Shown here one piece after another: positions 34,200 to 45,710 of a DNA stretch of 64,000 bases. A program made the translations under genes and the position numbers. A model generated the notes under the pieces. The model worked only from the letters and a program-made list of their open reading frames with translations, was not told the DNA's origin and searched no databases. Numbering within the stretch: position 1 is the first letter of the stretch; each line of letters begins with the position of its first letter. Source of the stretch: Blepharisma stoltei (Eukaryota; Ciliophora; Heterotrichea; Heterotrichida; Blepharismidae); assembly GCA_914767885.1 (NCBI GenBank), contig CAJZBQ010000064.1, positions 62,001-126,000 of the forward strand. Direction: 5' to 3'.

Positions 34200-34465
34200 A
34201 ATTCTCAAATGAATTTATTCCGCACATATATAAAATAAAAATGACATCTTTTTCAAAATTTAAAAAACATTCCAATCGTAAAAAGTGAAAATTAAACTTA
34301 TACTTTAAAATGCGAACTTATATTAATTATCACTTATATATAAAAAATAGGTTTTTATAAAAATTATTAATTTAAAAATATATTTGCTCGCTCAATGAGT
34401 GTGGATTTTGGCAAAAGTAGGGACATTTCAAAAGGTTTTGTTTTATCAAGGAGGAGGTGAGTAGT
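34200..34465. mobile_element. degenerate MITE right part
   Basis: Core blocks (TTATATTAATTATCACTTATATA) and the right end (TTGCTCGCTCAATGAGTGTG ... TTTTGTTTTATCAAGGAGGAGG) match the MITEs at 25.1 kb and elsewhere. The left end is not recognisable; it follows directly on the CNNM fragment. Confidence 0.5.
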
Positions 34466-34469
34466 TAGG

Positions 34470-35300
34470 GATATCAAATCTTTTTCGAAAATTGCAAAAA
34501 ACGAGCCAAGCAATATTTAAGTGAAAAGGAAATTCCAAAATATGGTGAATTATAATATGTGTATTAAATTGATATTGCCCCAAAATTTAATGGGTCGCAT
34601 GATATCAAAGCTTTGAGAGCTTATCGATAAAGAAACCCCTAACGCTATATAGGGGTTTCCCCTAGATAGCTTTTACACTGCTGTGAATTTTGTCCGGAAT
34701 CCTTGGCTGGCCAAACCAACTCACTACGTTGGTCGGACCAACCCACCTGTTGGTTCGACCAAACAAAAGGATTCGGACAGAATCCACAGCCCTGCAAGGG
34801 CTATCTAGGGGAAAACCCTATAGAAGTCATAAGAGGAAAATCATTAGTGATGTTGGTCCATAAGTAGCTGGAAGACCTGAAGCTGAAAAGTATCTTAAAT
34901 CATGTTATTAGAAGAATTGATGAGCTCTTACCTAGAGAACTTAGATAGTAAAAATATTAAAAAATTATGAACAACTGACTTTTTAACAGTAATAATGAAA
35001 TTTAACTGGGAATGGGCTGAATTTGCTGCTTTATGTGACTGCATTAAATGATCTTGGAGTTTTAGAATATCTAGAAGCTAAATTTTGTGAATTCTACCTG
35101 ATCTTAATAATATGTAGACAATATTAGTATTATTTATGAGTTTTTGATGAATGTCATAAAATAAAGGATCAAACAATTTTTTGCTCGAATTAAAAATCAT
35201 TATTCAGCTAAAGATTTAATCTGAAAGATTTTAGCATCTTACAATATTTCAATAATTATTTAGGGAATAACATCTGATTCAAGTTTAGATCAGAGAAAGT
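34470..35300 (+). pseudogene. RAP-gene-like pseudogene copy c, carrying a palindromic IES
   Basis: Collinear with copies a, b and d but with many stops. It is split by the 173-bp palindrome at 34648-34820. A short cysteine-rich remnant (minus) follows at about 35310-35385. Confidence 0.6.
34648..34820. other. 173-bp palindromic IES with paralogous empty site
   Basis: The ends are TATATAGGGGTTTCCCCTAG and its near-exact inverse. The centre has TTGGTCGGACC and TTGGTTCGACC. The paralogous sequence at 36105 is AACGCTATAGAAGTTATAAG; here AACGCTA is separated from TAGAAGTCATAAG by the insert, so one TA is duplicated. Confidence 0.9.
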
Positions 35301-35309
35301 TATTTAACT

Positions 35310-35385
35310 TTTAAGAGTCATTCTCCTTAAAGCTGAAGTCAATATCAAATGGAAGCTTACTTTCATCCAAATCAGTCTGAATGGG
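35310..35385 (-). pseudogene. very short cysteine-rich gene remnant
   Basis: Only the final about 25 codons of the cysteine-rich gene are recognisable before the sequence switches to the upstream block of the next unit. Confidence 0.45.
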
Positions 35386-35879
35386 GCGAGTAAGGCGTAA
35401 AAATCTTGTTGAAATCATCTTTTAAAGTCCATTGATAGCATTGTCAAGCCCAATGGAAATCAAATTGAGCACATAAAATATAGAAATTTAATTAGATTCT
35501 AAATAAGACAAGAGGTAAGGAAAGTTAATTAGCCTTCTAGAAATGTTTTGCATAAAACTGGAGACAATAACTATTGGCAAATTTACTAAGCATAAGCTGA
35601 AATCTTATTGAAAATACCTTTAAGAAGATTAAATAAATATCAATATCTCTTCATAATAAATTATAATTATACTTGACTTTTAATAAACAGTTCATTTCTA
35701 TAGATAAGCTGCAATTTCAGCAACACCTTAAAATATGAAGACAAAAATTTACATAATGAATACATACAAATGGTTTTATTTATGTAATAACTCTCCTCAA
35801 ACCATTTAAGATTAACTTTCATTTGCCCTTGAGGACTTGCATTTAAAATTTTATTAGATAAAGTTAAATGGTTATATGA

Positions 35880-36595
35880 TTTAAGCGATTTCTTAGGGAT
35901 ATTAAATGTTTTTCGAAATGCCCAAAATTAGTCAAGTAATGTTCAAATCAGAACAAAATTCCAAAATATCGTGAATTACTATAGAAATGAGCATTACTAT
36001 TAAATAGTGATTCAGAAGTTTTATGTTCACTTTCTTATTGGGATAAACAAGATTTGTCACATGATGCAAAGCTTTGAGAGCTCATCTATAAAGAAACCCC
36101 TAACGCTATAGAAGTTATAAGAGGAAAATCGTTAGTGATGTTGGCCCATAAGTAACTGGAAGACCTGAAGCTGAAAAGTATCTTAAATCATTTTATTAGA
36201 AGAATTGATGAGCTCTTACCTAGAGAACTTAGATTGTAAAAATATTACAAAATTATGAACAACTGACTTTTTAACATTAATAATAAAATTTAACTGGGAA
36301 TGGGCTGAATTTGCTGCTTTATGTGACTGCATTAAATTGTCCTGGAGTTTTAGAATATCTAGAAACTAAATTTTGTAAAATGCTACCGTTCTTAATAATA
36401 TGTAGACAATATTGGGATCGTCTATGAGGTTTTAATAAAGATCGTAAAATAAAGGATCAAACAATTTTTTGCTCGAATTAAAAATCATTATTCAGCTAAA
36501 GATTTAAATCTGAAAGATATTAGCATCTACAATATTCCAAAAGTTATTTTTAATAGCATCTGCCTTTATTTTAAATCTGATTAGAGAAAGTTTTT
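35880..36595 (+). pseudogene. RAP-gene-like pseudogene copy d
   Basis: Same layout as the other copies, with stops and small indels. It provides the empty site for the 34648 insert. Converges on cysteine-rich copy 2. Confidence 0.6.
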
Positions 36596-36600
36596 TAACT

Positions 36601-39166
36601 TTAAGAGTCGTTCTGGTTAAAGCTGAACGCGACTTCAATTGGAAGCTGAGAAACATCCAAATCAGTTGTAACCTTGATCTGATTTACTGTCGATGATTTG
36701 ATGCTCCAACTTCCTGTAGGATAAACGACTTGATTTTTCTTAGCTGTAAAAGAATCAAATGCTACCGTTTTCGAAAGCGGGTGAGCAAAATCAATAACCA
36801 CATCTGGAGAGTCGAAACTCAATTTATATCCTACTTTATCCACTCTGCACGAACTCCCATCTTGGACTATTACATCAGCACACTTGAAACAAATAGGACT
36901 AGTAGTGCATAAATTGCACGAATCGGCACATGCTAAATAAATCTTACAAACACAGCTTGTTTTAGTCACACTTTCATCATAAAGGAAATATCCTGAATTG
37001 CATTGAGTGCAGACGTCACTCGAAGACCAAGTCGCGCAATTAGAAGGACGATCTAAATAGAAAAATACCTTTAGTGCATGAGCCTGCATTAAGCTTATAG
37101 CCATCATTACATTTTTTACAAACTGAGCCGCCTTGAGAAGCACAAGCACAATCAGGGACTGAATTAATTGGGTAGCAAGAGCCACAGCCAACAGCAGCTC
37201 CACTAGAGCAGGTTGTGCAAGTAGTAGCATCAGAGGCCACATCACAATACTGCAGATAAGACTGTATACACACTCCTGTTCCGTTGGGGAGATATCCAGT
37301 TGAGCATTTCTTGCAATAAGTTGGATCTGATTTTTTAACAATATCGCAATGAGAGAGTGATGAAGTGGAGCATTTGCCTTCATCATTAACTATATTTCCA
37401 GCTGAGCATGAGGTGCATTTTTTATCTGAGTTGCAAGCGGTGCAAGCTGTATCAATCGTGCTGCATTCGCTGCAATCCTTAATGCTAGAATCCCAGAATT
37501 GAGTGCCTGTGCATGCTATTTGGGCACAGGTGGCACCACTGTGGTATCGCGCCCTAGGCGCCTTCAATTTTTATTTCCAAATTTCTTCTTTCAAATTCCT
37601 CCATTTATCATTAATTTTTCTGAATTTCTTAAATTTATACCATTTCTTGAATTTACGTCGATTTTCCTCAATTTCTTTTTTTAGTTTCAAATATTCATTT
37701 TCCTCAGTTATTTTTAGTCTTTCCGCTGAAACTACACATTCTTTTTTGAGGCAGAATTTTCTTCTCAACTGATCCTGAGTCTTATCTTCAGAACATTTGC
37801 TTTTATAAAATTTCTTCTCTCTTTGTGCTTTTCGATTTATTTTCTTTTTTATTTCCATATGTATTTTTGAATTCCTTCATATTACTTTTTTCGCGGCAAA
37901 ACTTTCCCATGAGCTGAGCCTGAGTTCTGTCTCCAAAGCGCTTCTTTTCATCAAATTTCGCCTCTTTTTGTTCTTTTTCATCTATTTTCTTTTTATTTTT
38001 ATTTTTATTTTTATTTTTATTTTTATTTTCATTCTCTTCATCTTCATATCCTTTATTTCCATAGTCTCATTCCACACAGTCTTCACATCCAGTGTCCTCA
38101 TCTGTGTGACATAAGTCTTGTGTTGCGGCAAAAAGGGTATCAGCAAATTCTGAGTCTTCAATTTCATAATCTTCATCTTCATCTTCAGCATCTTCTTCTT
38201 CTTCATAGCCTTTATCTTCTCATTCCATCTCGCTAATTCTCTCCAAAGTACATCCATAACTCAGCAACAGACTGAAGGCCCATTTCTGCATCTCCACCAC
38301 TCAACCTTAGAGCAATCCTTGCCTCTTCCTCTCCAAATCCTAAACCCAAAAGTGCCGAAATTTTGGCAAGACTGCCATCATTTTGCTCCAAGGTAATACC
38401 CACTCACACAAGTTTGACATGTACTTGTTTGAGAATTGACCACTTGGCAATTTGAAATTGATGATTGAATGCAACTGCCTAAACCATTTGGTAAATATCC
38501 TCCCACGCATTTGGTGCACGTGTTGCTTCCTGAACATTCTTGACAGTTTGCGTCAAAACTGGAACATGCTTTGCAACTGTTAGTATCTTTATAATACCCT
38601 GCTTTGCATACATTGCAAGCTAAAGTAATTTTATCGCAAATATCGCAGTTTGGATCATAGCATCTCGAGCAAGTAAAGTGCATAGTTATTCCATATCCTG
38701 AATTGCATTTTGTACATTTTCCATCATCAGAGCAAGTAAAACAATTGGCTACTAAGTCACTACATGATGCACAGCCTTGATAATAGCCAACTATGCAAGA
38801 GTCACATACAGTCTGTGCAGAAACAAGAGCGCAATTTCTCATATACGACATGGTGCATCCACCATTAGTGTTAGGAATATAAAGTTGTAGGCAAGTTCCA
38901 CAAAGTGTTGTAGATGCACAAGTCTGGCAAGAATTTTGACCAGTTGTGCATGTTGGTGTTAGTTTTCTTTCTTTTTCTGTAACATTTGACCTTATTTCTT
39001 GGCTAGATCCTTGACTCTCGTTGTTTTGGAAAAGCTGGTTAAGAATCTCAGGATCTGTAGTGATAGCTTTAAAGTCACCATCAGAGCTTTCCTCGTGCTC
39101 AATGATGTTGTTTTGCATTGCAGAAACTTGAAGCATCAGAATAAGAATAAACACTGGCACCATCAT
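36601..39166 (-). CDS. secreted cysteine-rich repeat protein, array copy 2, interrupted by an 849-bp IES
   Basis: Removing 849 bp (37547-38395) and the 16-nt intron (37053-37068) leaves 1701 nt, a single 566-residue frame. Same plan as copy 1: signal peptide (MVPVFILILMLQVSA), acidic spacer, furin-like CxxC repeats, cysteine-free C-terminal domain ending in NQNDS. The junction after removal reads VSGYYHSGATCAQIACTGTQ, matching VSGYYLDATNSCAQIACTGT of copy 3. So the gene is intact once the IES is removed. Differences from copies 1 and 3 concentrate in the repeats, as in a diversifying surface family. Confidence 0.78.
37547..38395. other. 849-bp IES in cysteine-rich copy 2
   Basis: TA at 37545-37546 and 38394-38395. 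It is absent from the homologous places of copies 1 and 3. It has no obvious terminal inverted repeats. It holds minus-strand lysine-rich frames (37571-37858, 37982-38257) and a (TTTTTA)n-like tract at 37990-38030, so low-complexity frames rather than a credible gene. Length is divisible by three and the frame is restored exactly. Confidence 0.8.
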
Positions 39167-39505
39167 ATATTTTTATTAAGCATCATAGATAAGTGGAAAA
39201 AATCCTTATGTAAAATTCCAGCCTTAAGTCAAAATTAGGTTTATTAAATTTATTGTAGCTTGAAAAAGTTTTTGAATTAATTCTCCTTTGATTAGCGAAA
39301 AATTAATTCCCTTGAGTCCTTGATGCTTCTAATTTGGAATGGCAGAGCTTATCAATATTCCCAATTTTTCTTTTAAAGTTGGAACCTAAACTATCTTGGG
39401 CATTTACACAACTCCCTTTTTGAAGCATAGCTTATTCTGTTTCCAGTGCCTATAGCTTTCCATTCTATTTTATATAAACTTGCCGATGCCTATTTTAGGT
39501 GGTTC

Positions 39506-39517
39506 GGTTCTAGAACC
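39506..39517. promoter_or_regulatory. GGTTCTAGAACC palindrome 340 bp upstream of copy 2
   Basis: Same palindrome and spacing as at 29379 and 43608. Confidence 0.45.
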
Positions 39518-40049
39518 ATCTTTTTTGTAAGGCAACAAAATTTTGTTGAAGTCTCTTTTAACTGAAGTCCATTGATAGCATTGTCAAATCGAATGGAAAT
39601 CAAATTGAGCAAATAAAGTATAGAATTTTAATTAGATTCTAAATAAGACTAGAGCTAAGGAAAGTTAATTAGTTTTTAGAAATATTTTTCATAGAACTGG
39701 AGGCAATGCCAATTGACAAATTTACTAAGCTTAAGCTGAAATCTTCTTGAAAATATCTTTAAGAAGATATAATGCATATCAATGTCTCTTCATAATAAAT
39801 TCTAAATATTTTTGACTTTTAATAAACAGTTCATTTCTATCGATAAATTTCGCCAATACCTAAAAATTGCAAACCAAAAATTGACATAATGTATAAAAAT
39901 AATTTTATTTATGTAATAACTCTCGTCAAGCGATTTAAAATTAACTTTCATTTGCCCTTGAAGATTTGCATTTAAAATTTTACTAAATAAAGATTAAATG
40001 GCTATATGATTTAAGTGATTTCTTAATCAAGCTAATGGGCAATATTTTT

Positions 40050-40735
40050 TAGGGAGTATGGGATATCAAATCTTTTTCGTAAATTGCACAAAATGAGCCA
40101 AGTAATGCACAAATCAGTGTAAATTCCAAAATATGGTGAATTACTATAAAGATACACATTACAATTTAATAGTGACCTAGAAGTTTTGTGTTCACTTTCT
40201 TATTGGGCAAAAAAGATTGGGTCGCATGATACAAAGCTTTGAGGGCTCATATATAAAGAAACCCCTGACGCTTTAGAAGTCATAAGAGGAAAGAATGCTA
40301 TTGGCTCATGGGATAGCTGGAAGACCTGAAGCTGAAAAGTATCTTAAATCATTTTATTAGAAGAATTGATGAGCTCTTATCTAGAGAACAAGCTTAGATA
40401 GTAAAAACATTACAAAGTCCTGAGCTACTAAATTTTTAGCAAGTGATTAATAATAAAATTTAATTGGAAATGGGCTGAATTTGCTGCTTTATGTGGCTAC
40501 ATTAAATGATCTTTGAGTTTTAGAATATCTAGAAACTAAATTTTGTGAAATGCTATCTGATCTTAATAAAATGCAGAAATATTAGGATCGTCTATGAGCT
40601 TTTAATAAAGATCGTATAATCAAGGATCAAAAAATTTTTTGCTTGAACTAAAAATCATTATTCAGCTAAATATTTAAATCTGAAAGATATTAGCATCTTA
40701 CTATATTCAAAAAAATTATTTTTGAGAAATGCAAT
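40050..40735 (+). pseudogene. RAP-gene-like pseudogene copy e
   Basis: Collinear decayed copy with the LEYLETKFCEM-type stretch and many stops. No cysteine-rich gene follows; copy f starts directly. Confidence 0.6.
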
Positions 40736-40844
40736 ATCATTTTTTTGAAAGAGATTAAAATTAACTTTTATTTTTCTTTGAGGATTCGCATTTAAAATTT
40801 TATTATATAAAGATTACATAGCTGTATGACTCAAGCGATTTCTT

Positions 40845-41515
40845 AGTGATATCAAATCTTTTTCGAATAATCCACAAAATAAGCCAAGTAATGTTCAAGT
40901 CAGAAGGAAACTCTAAAATATGGTGAATTACTATAAAGATGTGCATTTATAATTTAATAGTGACCCAGAAGTTTTATGTGCACTTTCTTATTGGGCAAAC
41001 AAGATTGGGTCGCATGATATAAAGCTGTGAGAGCTCATAAATAAAGAAATCCATGACGCTTTAGAAGCCAAAGAGGAAATCATTAGTGCTATCGGCCTTG
41101 AAGCTTAAAAAATATTTTTAAATTATATTATTAGAAGAATTGATGAGCTCTCACCTAGAGAATTACCTGGGATAGTAAAAACATAACCAAACTCTGAATC
41201 TTTTAGCAAGCGACTATAATAAAATTTTAATTAAAATATTTAGATTTGCTGCTTATGTGACTGCATTAAATGATCCTGGAGCTAGAAACTAAATTTTGTA
41301 AAATGCTACCTGATCTTAATAATATGACAACAATATTGGGATAGTCTATGAGGTTTTAATAAAAACCGTATAATGAAGTATCAGAAAATTTATGTGCTTA
41401 AATAAAAATCATTTATTCAGCTAAAGATTTAAATCTAGAAGACATTAGTCATCTTACAATTATTCCAAAAAATTATTTTTGGGGAATAATATCTGCCTTT
41501 GTTTTTAAATCAGAT
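40845..41515 (+). pseudogene. RAP-gene-like pseudogene copy f
   Basis: More decayed than copy e, with deletions (for example the LEYLET region is shortened). Converges on cysteine-rich copy 3. Confidence 0.55.
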
Positions 41516-41535
41516 TAGAGAAAGTTATTTAACTT

Positions 41536-43264
41536 TTAAGAGTCATTCTGCGTAAAGCTGAACACGACATCAATTGGAAGCTGAGAAACATCCAAATCAG
41601 TCTGAATCTTGATCTGACTTACTGTCGATGATTTGACACTCCAACTTCCTGTAGGGATAACTGCTTGACCTTTAGTAGCTGTAAAAGAATTAAATGCCAC
41701 CGTTTTCGAAAGTGGGTGGGCAAAATCAATAACTGCATCTGGAGAGTCAAAACTCAATTGATATCCTACTTTATCCACTCTGCACGAAGTCCCATCTTGG
41801 ACTATTAAGTCAGCACACTCGAAACAAATAGGACTAGTAGTGCATGAATTGCACGAATCGGCACATGCTAAATAAATCTTACAAACACAGCTTGTTTTAG
41901 TCACACTTTCATCATAAAGGAAATATCCTGAATTGCATTGAGTGCAGACGTCTTTCGAAGAGCAAGTCACGCAATTAGAAGAGCAAACTAAATAGAAAAA
42001 TACCTGGAGAGCATGAGTCTGCATTAAGCTTATAGCCATCATTACATTTTTTACAAACTGAGCCGCCTTGAGAAGCACAAGCACAATCAGGGACTGAATT
42101 AATTGGGTAGCAAGAGCCACAGCCAACAGCAGCTCCACTAGAGCAGGTTGTGCAAGTAGTAGCATCAGAGGCCACGTCACAATGCATTAGTTGAGACTGT
42201 ATGCACCCTCCTACTCCGTTAGAGACATATCCAGTTGAGCATTTCTTGCAATAAGTTGGATCTGTATTTTTAACAATATCACAATGAGAAAGTGATGAAG
42301 TGGAGCATAAGCCTCCTTCATTAACTATATATCCAGCTGAGCATGAAGTGCATTTTGCATCTGTGCTGCATGCGGTGCAACCTGTGCTAATTGTGCTGCA
42401 TTCCTTGCATTGCTTGTTGGCACCATCCCAGTATTGAGTACCTGTGCATGCTATTTGGGCACAAGAGTTAGTAGCATCAAGATAATACCCGCTCACACAA
42501 ATACCACATTTGCCTGATTGAGAATTGACAATTTGACAATTTGGAACTGATAATAAAACGCAAGCGCCTAATTCATTTGCTAAATATCCTCCCCCACATT
42601 TGGTGCACTTGTCATTTCCTGAACATGCTTGACAATTCGGGTTAAAACTGGAGCATGCCTTGCAACTGCTAGAGTCTAAATAATACCCTTCTTTGCATAA
42701 ACTGCAAGAAGAACCTTCTGAATCGCAAGTATTGCAGTTTGAATCTTGGCATCTCGTGCAAGCAAAATCCGTATTTACATGATATCCTGAATCACATTCT
42801 GAACATCTTCCATCATTAGAGCAAGTAAGACAACCGTCTATTAAGTCACTACATGATGCACAGCCTTGATAATAGCCTGCCTTGCAAGAGTTGCATACAT
42901 CATCGGGAGAAACAAGAGCACAATTTCTCACCGTCGATATGGTGCATCCACCATCAGTGTCAGGAATAATAGTATATCGACTTGTAAAGCAAGTTCCACA
43001 AAGAGTTGCAGATGCACAAGTTATGCAATTAGCTTCATATTCTTTGCAACTTGGTGTTAGTTTTCTTTCTTTTTCTGTAGCATTTGACCTTATTTCTTGG
43101 CTAGATCCTTGACTCTCGTTGTTTTGGAAAGGCTGGTTAAGAATCTCAGGATCTGTAATGGGAGCTTTAAAATCACCATCAGAACTTTCCTCGTGCTCAA
43201 TGATGTTGTTTTGCATTGCAGAAGCTTGAAGCATCAGGATAAGAATAAACACTGGCACCATCAT
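41536..43264 (-). CDS. secreted cysteine-rich repeat protein, array copy 3 (intact)
   Basis: 570 residues after removal of the 16-nt intron at 41988-42003. Signal peptide (MVPVFILILMLQASA), acidic segment with SSQEIRSNATEKERK, then about 25 CxxC modules (CITCASATLCGTC, CTKCGGGYLANELGAC, CTSCSAGYIVNEGG) and the C-terminal domain (VGYQLSFDSP to FTQNDS). No membrane anchor is seen. Intact without an IES. The upstream region has the conserved palindrome at 43608. Confidence 0.82.
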
Positions 43265-43607
43265 ATATTTTTATTAAGCATTTTAGATCAGTGAAAAAAA
43301 ATGTACTTATGTAAATATTCCAGCCTTAAGGCAAAATTAAGTTTATTAAATTTATTGAAAATTGAAACAGTTTTTGAATTAATTCTCCTTTGATTAGCGA
43401 AAAATTAATTCCCTTGAGTCCTTGATGCTTCTAAATTGGAATGGCAGAGCTTATCAATATTCCCAATTTTCCTTTTAAAGTTGGAACTTAAACTATCTTG
43501 GGCATTTACATCAGCTCCCTTTTTGAAACTCAGCTTATTCTGTCTCCAGTGCCTATAGCTTTGATTCTATTTTTTATAGCCTTGCTGATACCAATTTTAG
43601 GTGGTTC

Positions 43608-43619
43608 GGTTCTAGAACC
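43608..43619. promoter_or_regulatory. GGTTCTAGAACC palindrome 344 bp upstream of copy 3
   Basis: Same palindrome and spacing as at 29379 and 39506. It also lies about 390 bp upstream of the divergent RAP gene, so it could serve either. Confidence 0.45.
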
Positions 43620-44006
43620 ATCTTTTTTGTAAGGCCAAAAAATCATGTTCAAGTCTCTTTTAACTGAAGTCTATTGATAGCATTGTCAAACCTAGTGAAA
43701 ATTAAATTGAGCACATAAAGTATAGAATTTTAATTAGATTCTAAATAAGGAAAGTTAATTAGCGTCTAGAAATGTTTTTCATAAAAATGGAGGCAATGCA
43801 AATTTACAAATTTACTAAGCTTAAGCTGAAATCTTCTTAAAAATACCTTTAAGAAGATAAAATGCATATAAATATCTCTTCATATAAATTCATTTGAATG
43901 CTATAGGAATATCAGATATAAAAAACTTTGAGATTTCGTTACTAAATTCTCTGGATTCTTTAGAAAATCAACAACCCATTGATAAATAATTTAGTAATTA
44001 TATTAA

Positions 44007-45710
44007 ATGGCAATTGAGTCAATCAGACAGTTTATTCATATCCTAGAAAAGAAGGATTTTATCAAAGAGGTCACAAGCATCTCTAAAAAACTTCAGCAAA
44101 ACAACAGAGACTCAGCAGCAAAGCAAGCTTGGCAAAACTTATTAAGTAATTACAAAACCTATCACCAAAATTACAATAAAGATGCAGATCTCTTTTGCAC
44201 AATGACGTATTGAGCCAAGAAGCTAAGCACGGATGACAACAAATTCTGAGAAATCATTGATAATCAAGCACCACTTATAATAGACAGCTTAAAAGGAAGG
44301 CCACTAGGACGCTTAGCATATGGGATTTCAGGGAGAGAAGAACCAGAAAAATTGGTTATCAACCATTTGATTAAGAATAGAGATAAGCTTTCTTTTCGAG
44401 AAATTTCAGAAATAGCTAAAATCATCCCCAAAAATGAGCTAATGGAGCTTCTTGTGAGTAAAAACCCAAGTTTCAAAGTTTATAGTGACCAAGATTTATT
44501 GTTCTATGTTAGTTCAGTAACAAATATAGGAATTTTAAAATCATTAGAAAGCAGCTTTTGTGAGTTACTTCCAAATATAAACGCTTTAGACACTTTTATA
44601 AGCATCTTGTATGAATTTTTCAAAAAAGACATTTTATTTGAGGCAAGTACCATGAATTTACTTGAGCAAAAAATCCTTGCTCTACTAAAGAATTTTGAAA
44701 TAAAAGACCTTAATAATATATTAAAGGTACTTAACAGCAGTCAGATATCAGGCCGCTTATCATCTTCATTTTGGGATACTCTTGAAAAGAAAATTGAGAA
44801 CTCCATAGAAGCTTTTCCTGTCTCTTCTCTTATAAATACTTGCTCATGAGGCTTATTTTTTAGGCCTAAACTATTTGAGACCTTAATTAATAATTGGCGA
44901 TCTATTATTGATAGAAGAAGACAAAGGGATTTTTTTAGAGAAGGCTTTTGTTCTCTAGCGCTAACACCTTATTTTACTGAAGATTTGATGACTTGAAGCA
45001 AATACTGGATTTTAAGGATGATGAAAAAATTTGACGGTTTAGATATATTGAGTATTATGAGAACACTTGTTATTATTAATAATTATGATACTGAAATATG
45101 AAATGCTTTGACAGATAATCTATTTATGATAATTAAATACTATTTTTTATGGTAAATTTATATTTTCGCTTGAAAAAAAGGTTTGGAAAAAAGAAAATAT
45201 GCAATTTGCTTCTATCAATGACATAAATTTTCACAAGAGTCTTATAAAACTTTAAAGAGAAAAGAAAAATCTGCAGCATTTTATATTGCACTTTGCCTAG
45301 ACATTGATAAGCCAAGTGAATATTTGCAATGAAATAGAAAAATACTGGAACATATAGATGATGATTACAAAGTAGATAGAGTTGTGCATGAAAGCGACGA
45401 AAATGAAAATAAAATTCATTATTTTTTAAATACCCATGGCACTCCTGCTGTAAAGCATCTTAAAATTAATGATATTTATACTGCAAATATAGTTATACAA
45501 AGCAAAAAAATCATCATTGAATATTTGCCTGCACATCTTAACATTTCCCAGCATACTTCGCAACTAATCCCTAAATCTTTACAAAAAATCCGCCACTTAA
45601 GAGCCTTAAAATGGCATGTTATCTGCATCTCAAACACAAAAAAATGGCGACGTCACCGACTGATCCCCTCCCAGATCTGTTTCGATCTTGGGACCTTTGA
45701 AGCAGCCTAA
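44007..45710 (+). CDS. RAP-domain protein (FASTK-like), fuller array copy
   Basis: 567 codons from ATG in one frame with many TGA Trp, helical throughout (DLLFYVSSVTNIGILKSLES, SFCELLPNINALDTFISILY). The C-terminus matches a RAP domain (KIIIEYLPAHL, then QKIRHLRALKWHVICISNTK followed by KW). RAP proteins are mostly organellar RNA-binding or processing factors, so a mitochondrial RNA role is inferred. One in-frame TAA at 45153-45155 is not explained by an intron; a very short TA-bounded insert or a real nonsense change are both possible. The sequence after KKW (45660 on) looks foreign, so the true end is unsure. It is the likely source of the decayed plus-strand copies in the array. Confidence 0.62.

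Larger units (their letters stand above)
24560..45710. repeat. segmental tandem array: RAP-like copies (+) alternating with cysteine-rich genes (-)
   Basis: The unit consists of an upstream block with GGTTCGGTTCTAGAACC, a region similar to the RAP-domain gene on plus, and a cysteine-rich gene on minus, the two converging. Recognisable plus-strand copies start near 25430, 26590, 34470, 35900, 40060 and 40850, with the fuller copy at 44007. Cysteine-rich genes or remnants end near 26105, 27314, 35310, 36601 and 41536. The block 30.2-34.4 kb interrupts the array with unrelated sequence. The minus-strand genes are intact while most plus-strand copies are riddled with stops and indels. Confidence 0.8.

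Noticed and set aside
37571-38257. Lysine-rich open frames as a gene
   Set aside because: They are low-complexity frames (repeated K, M, I) within an insert that is removed in frame from the host gene.
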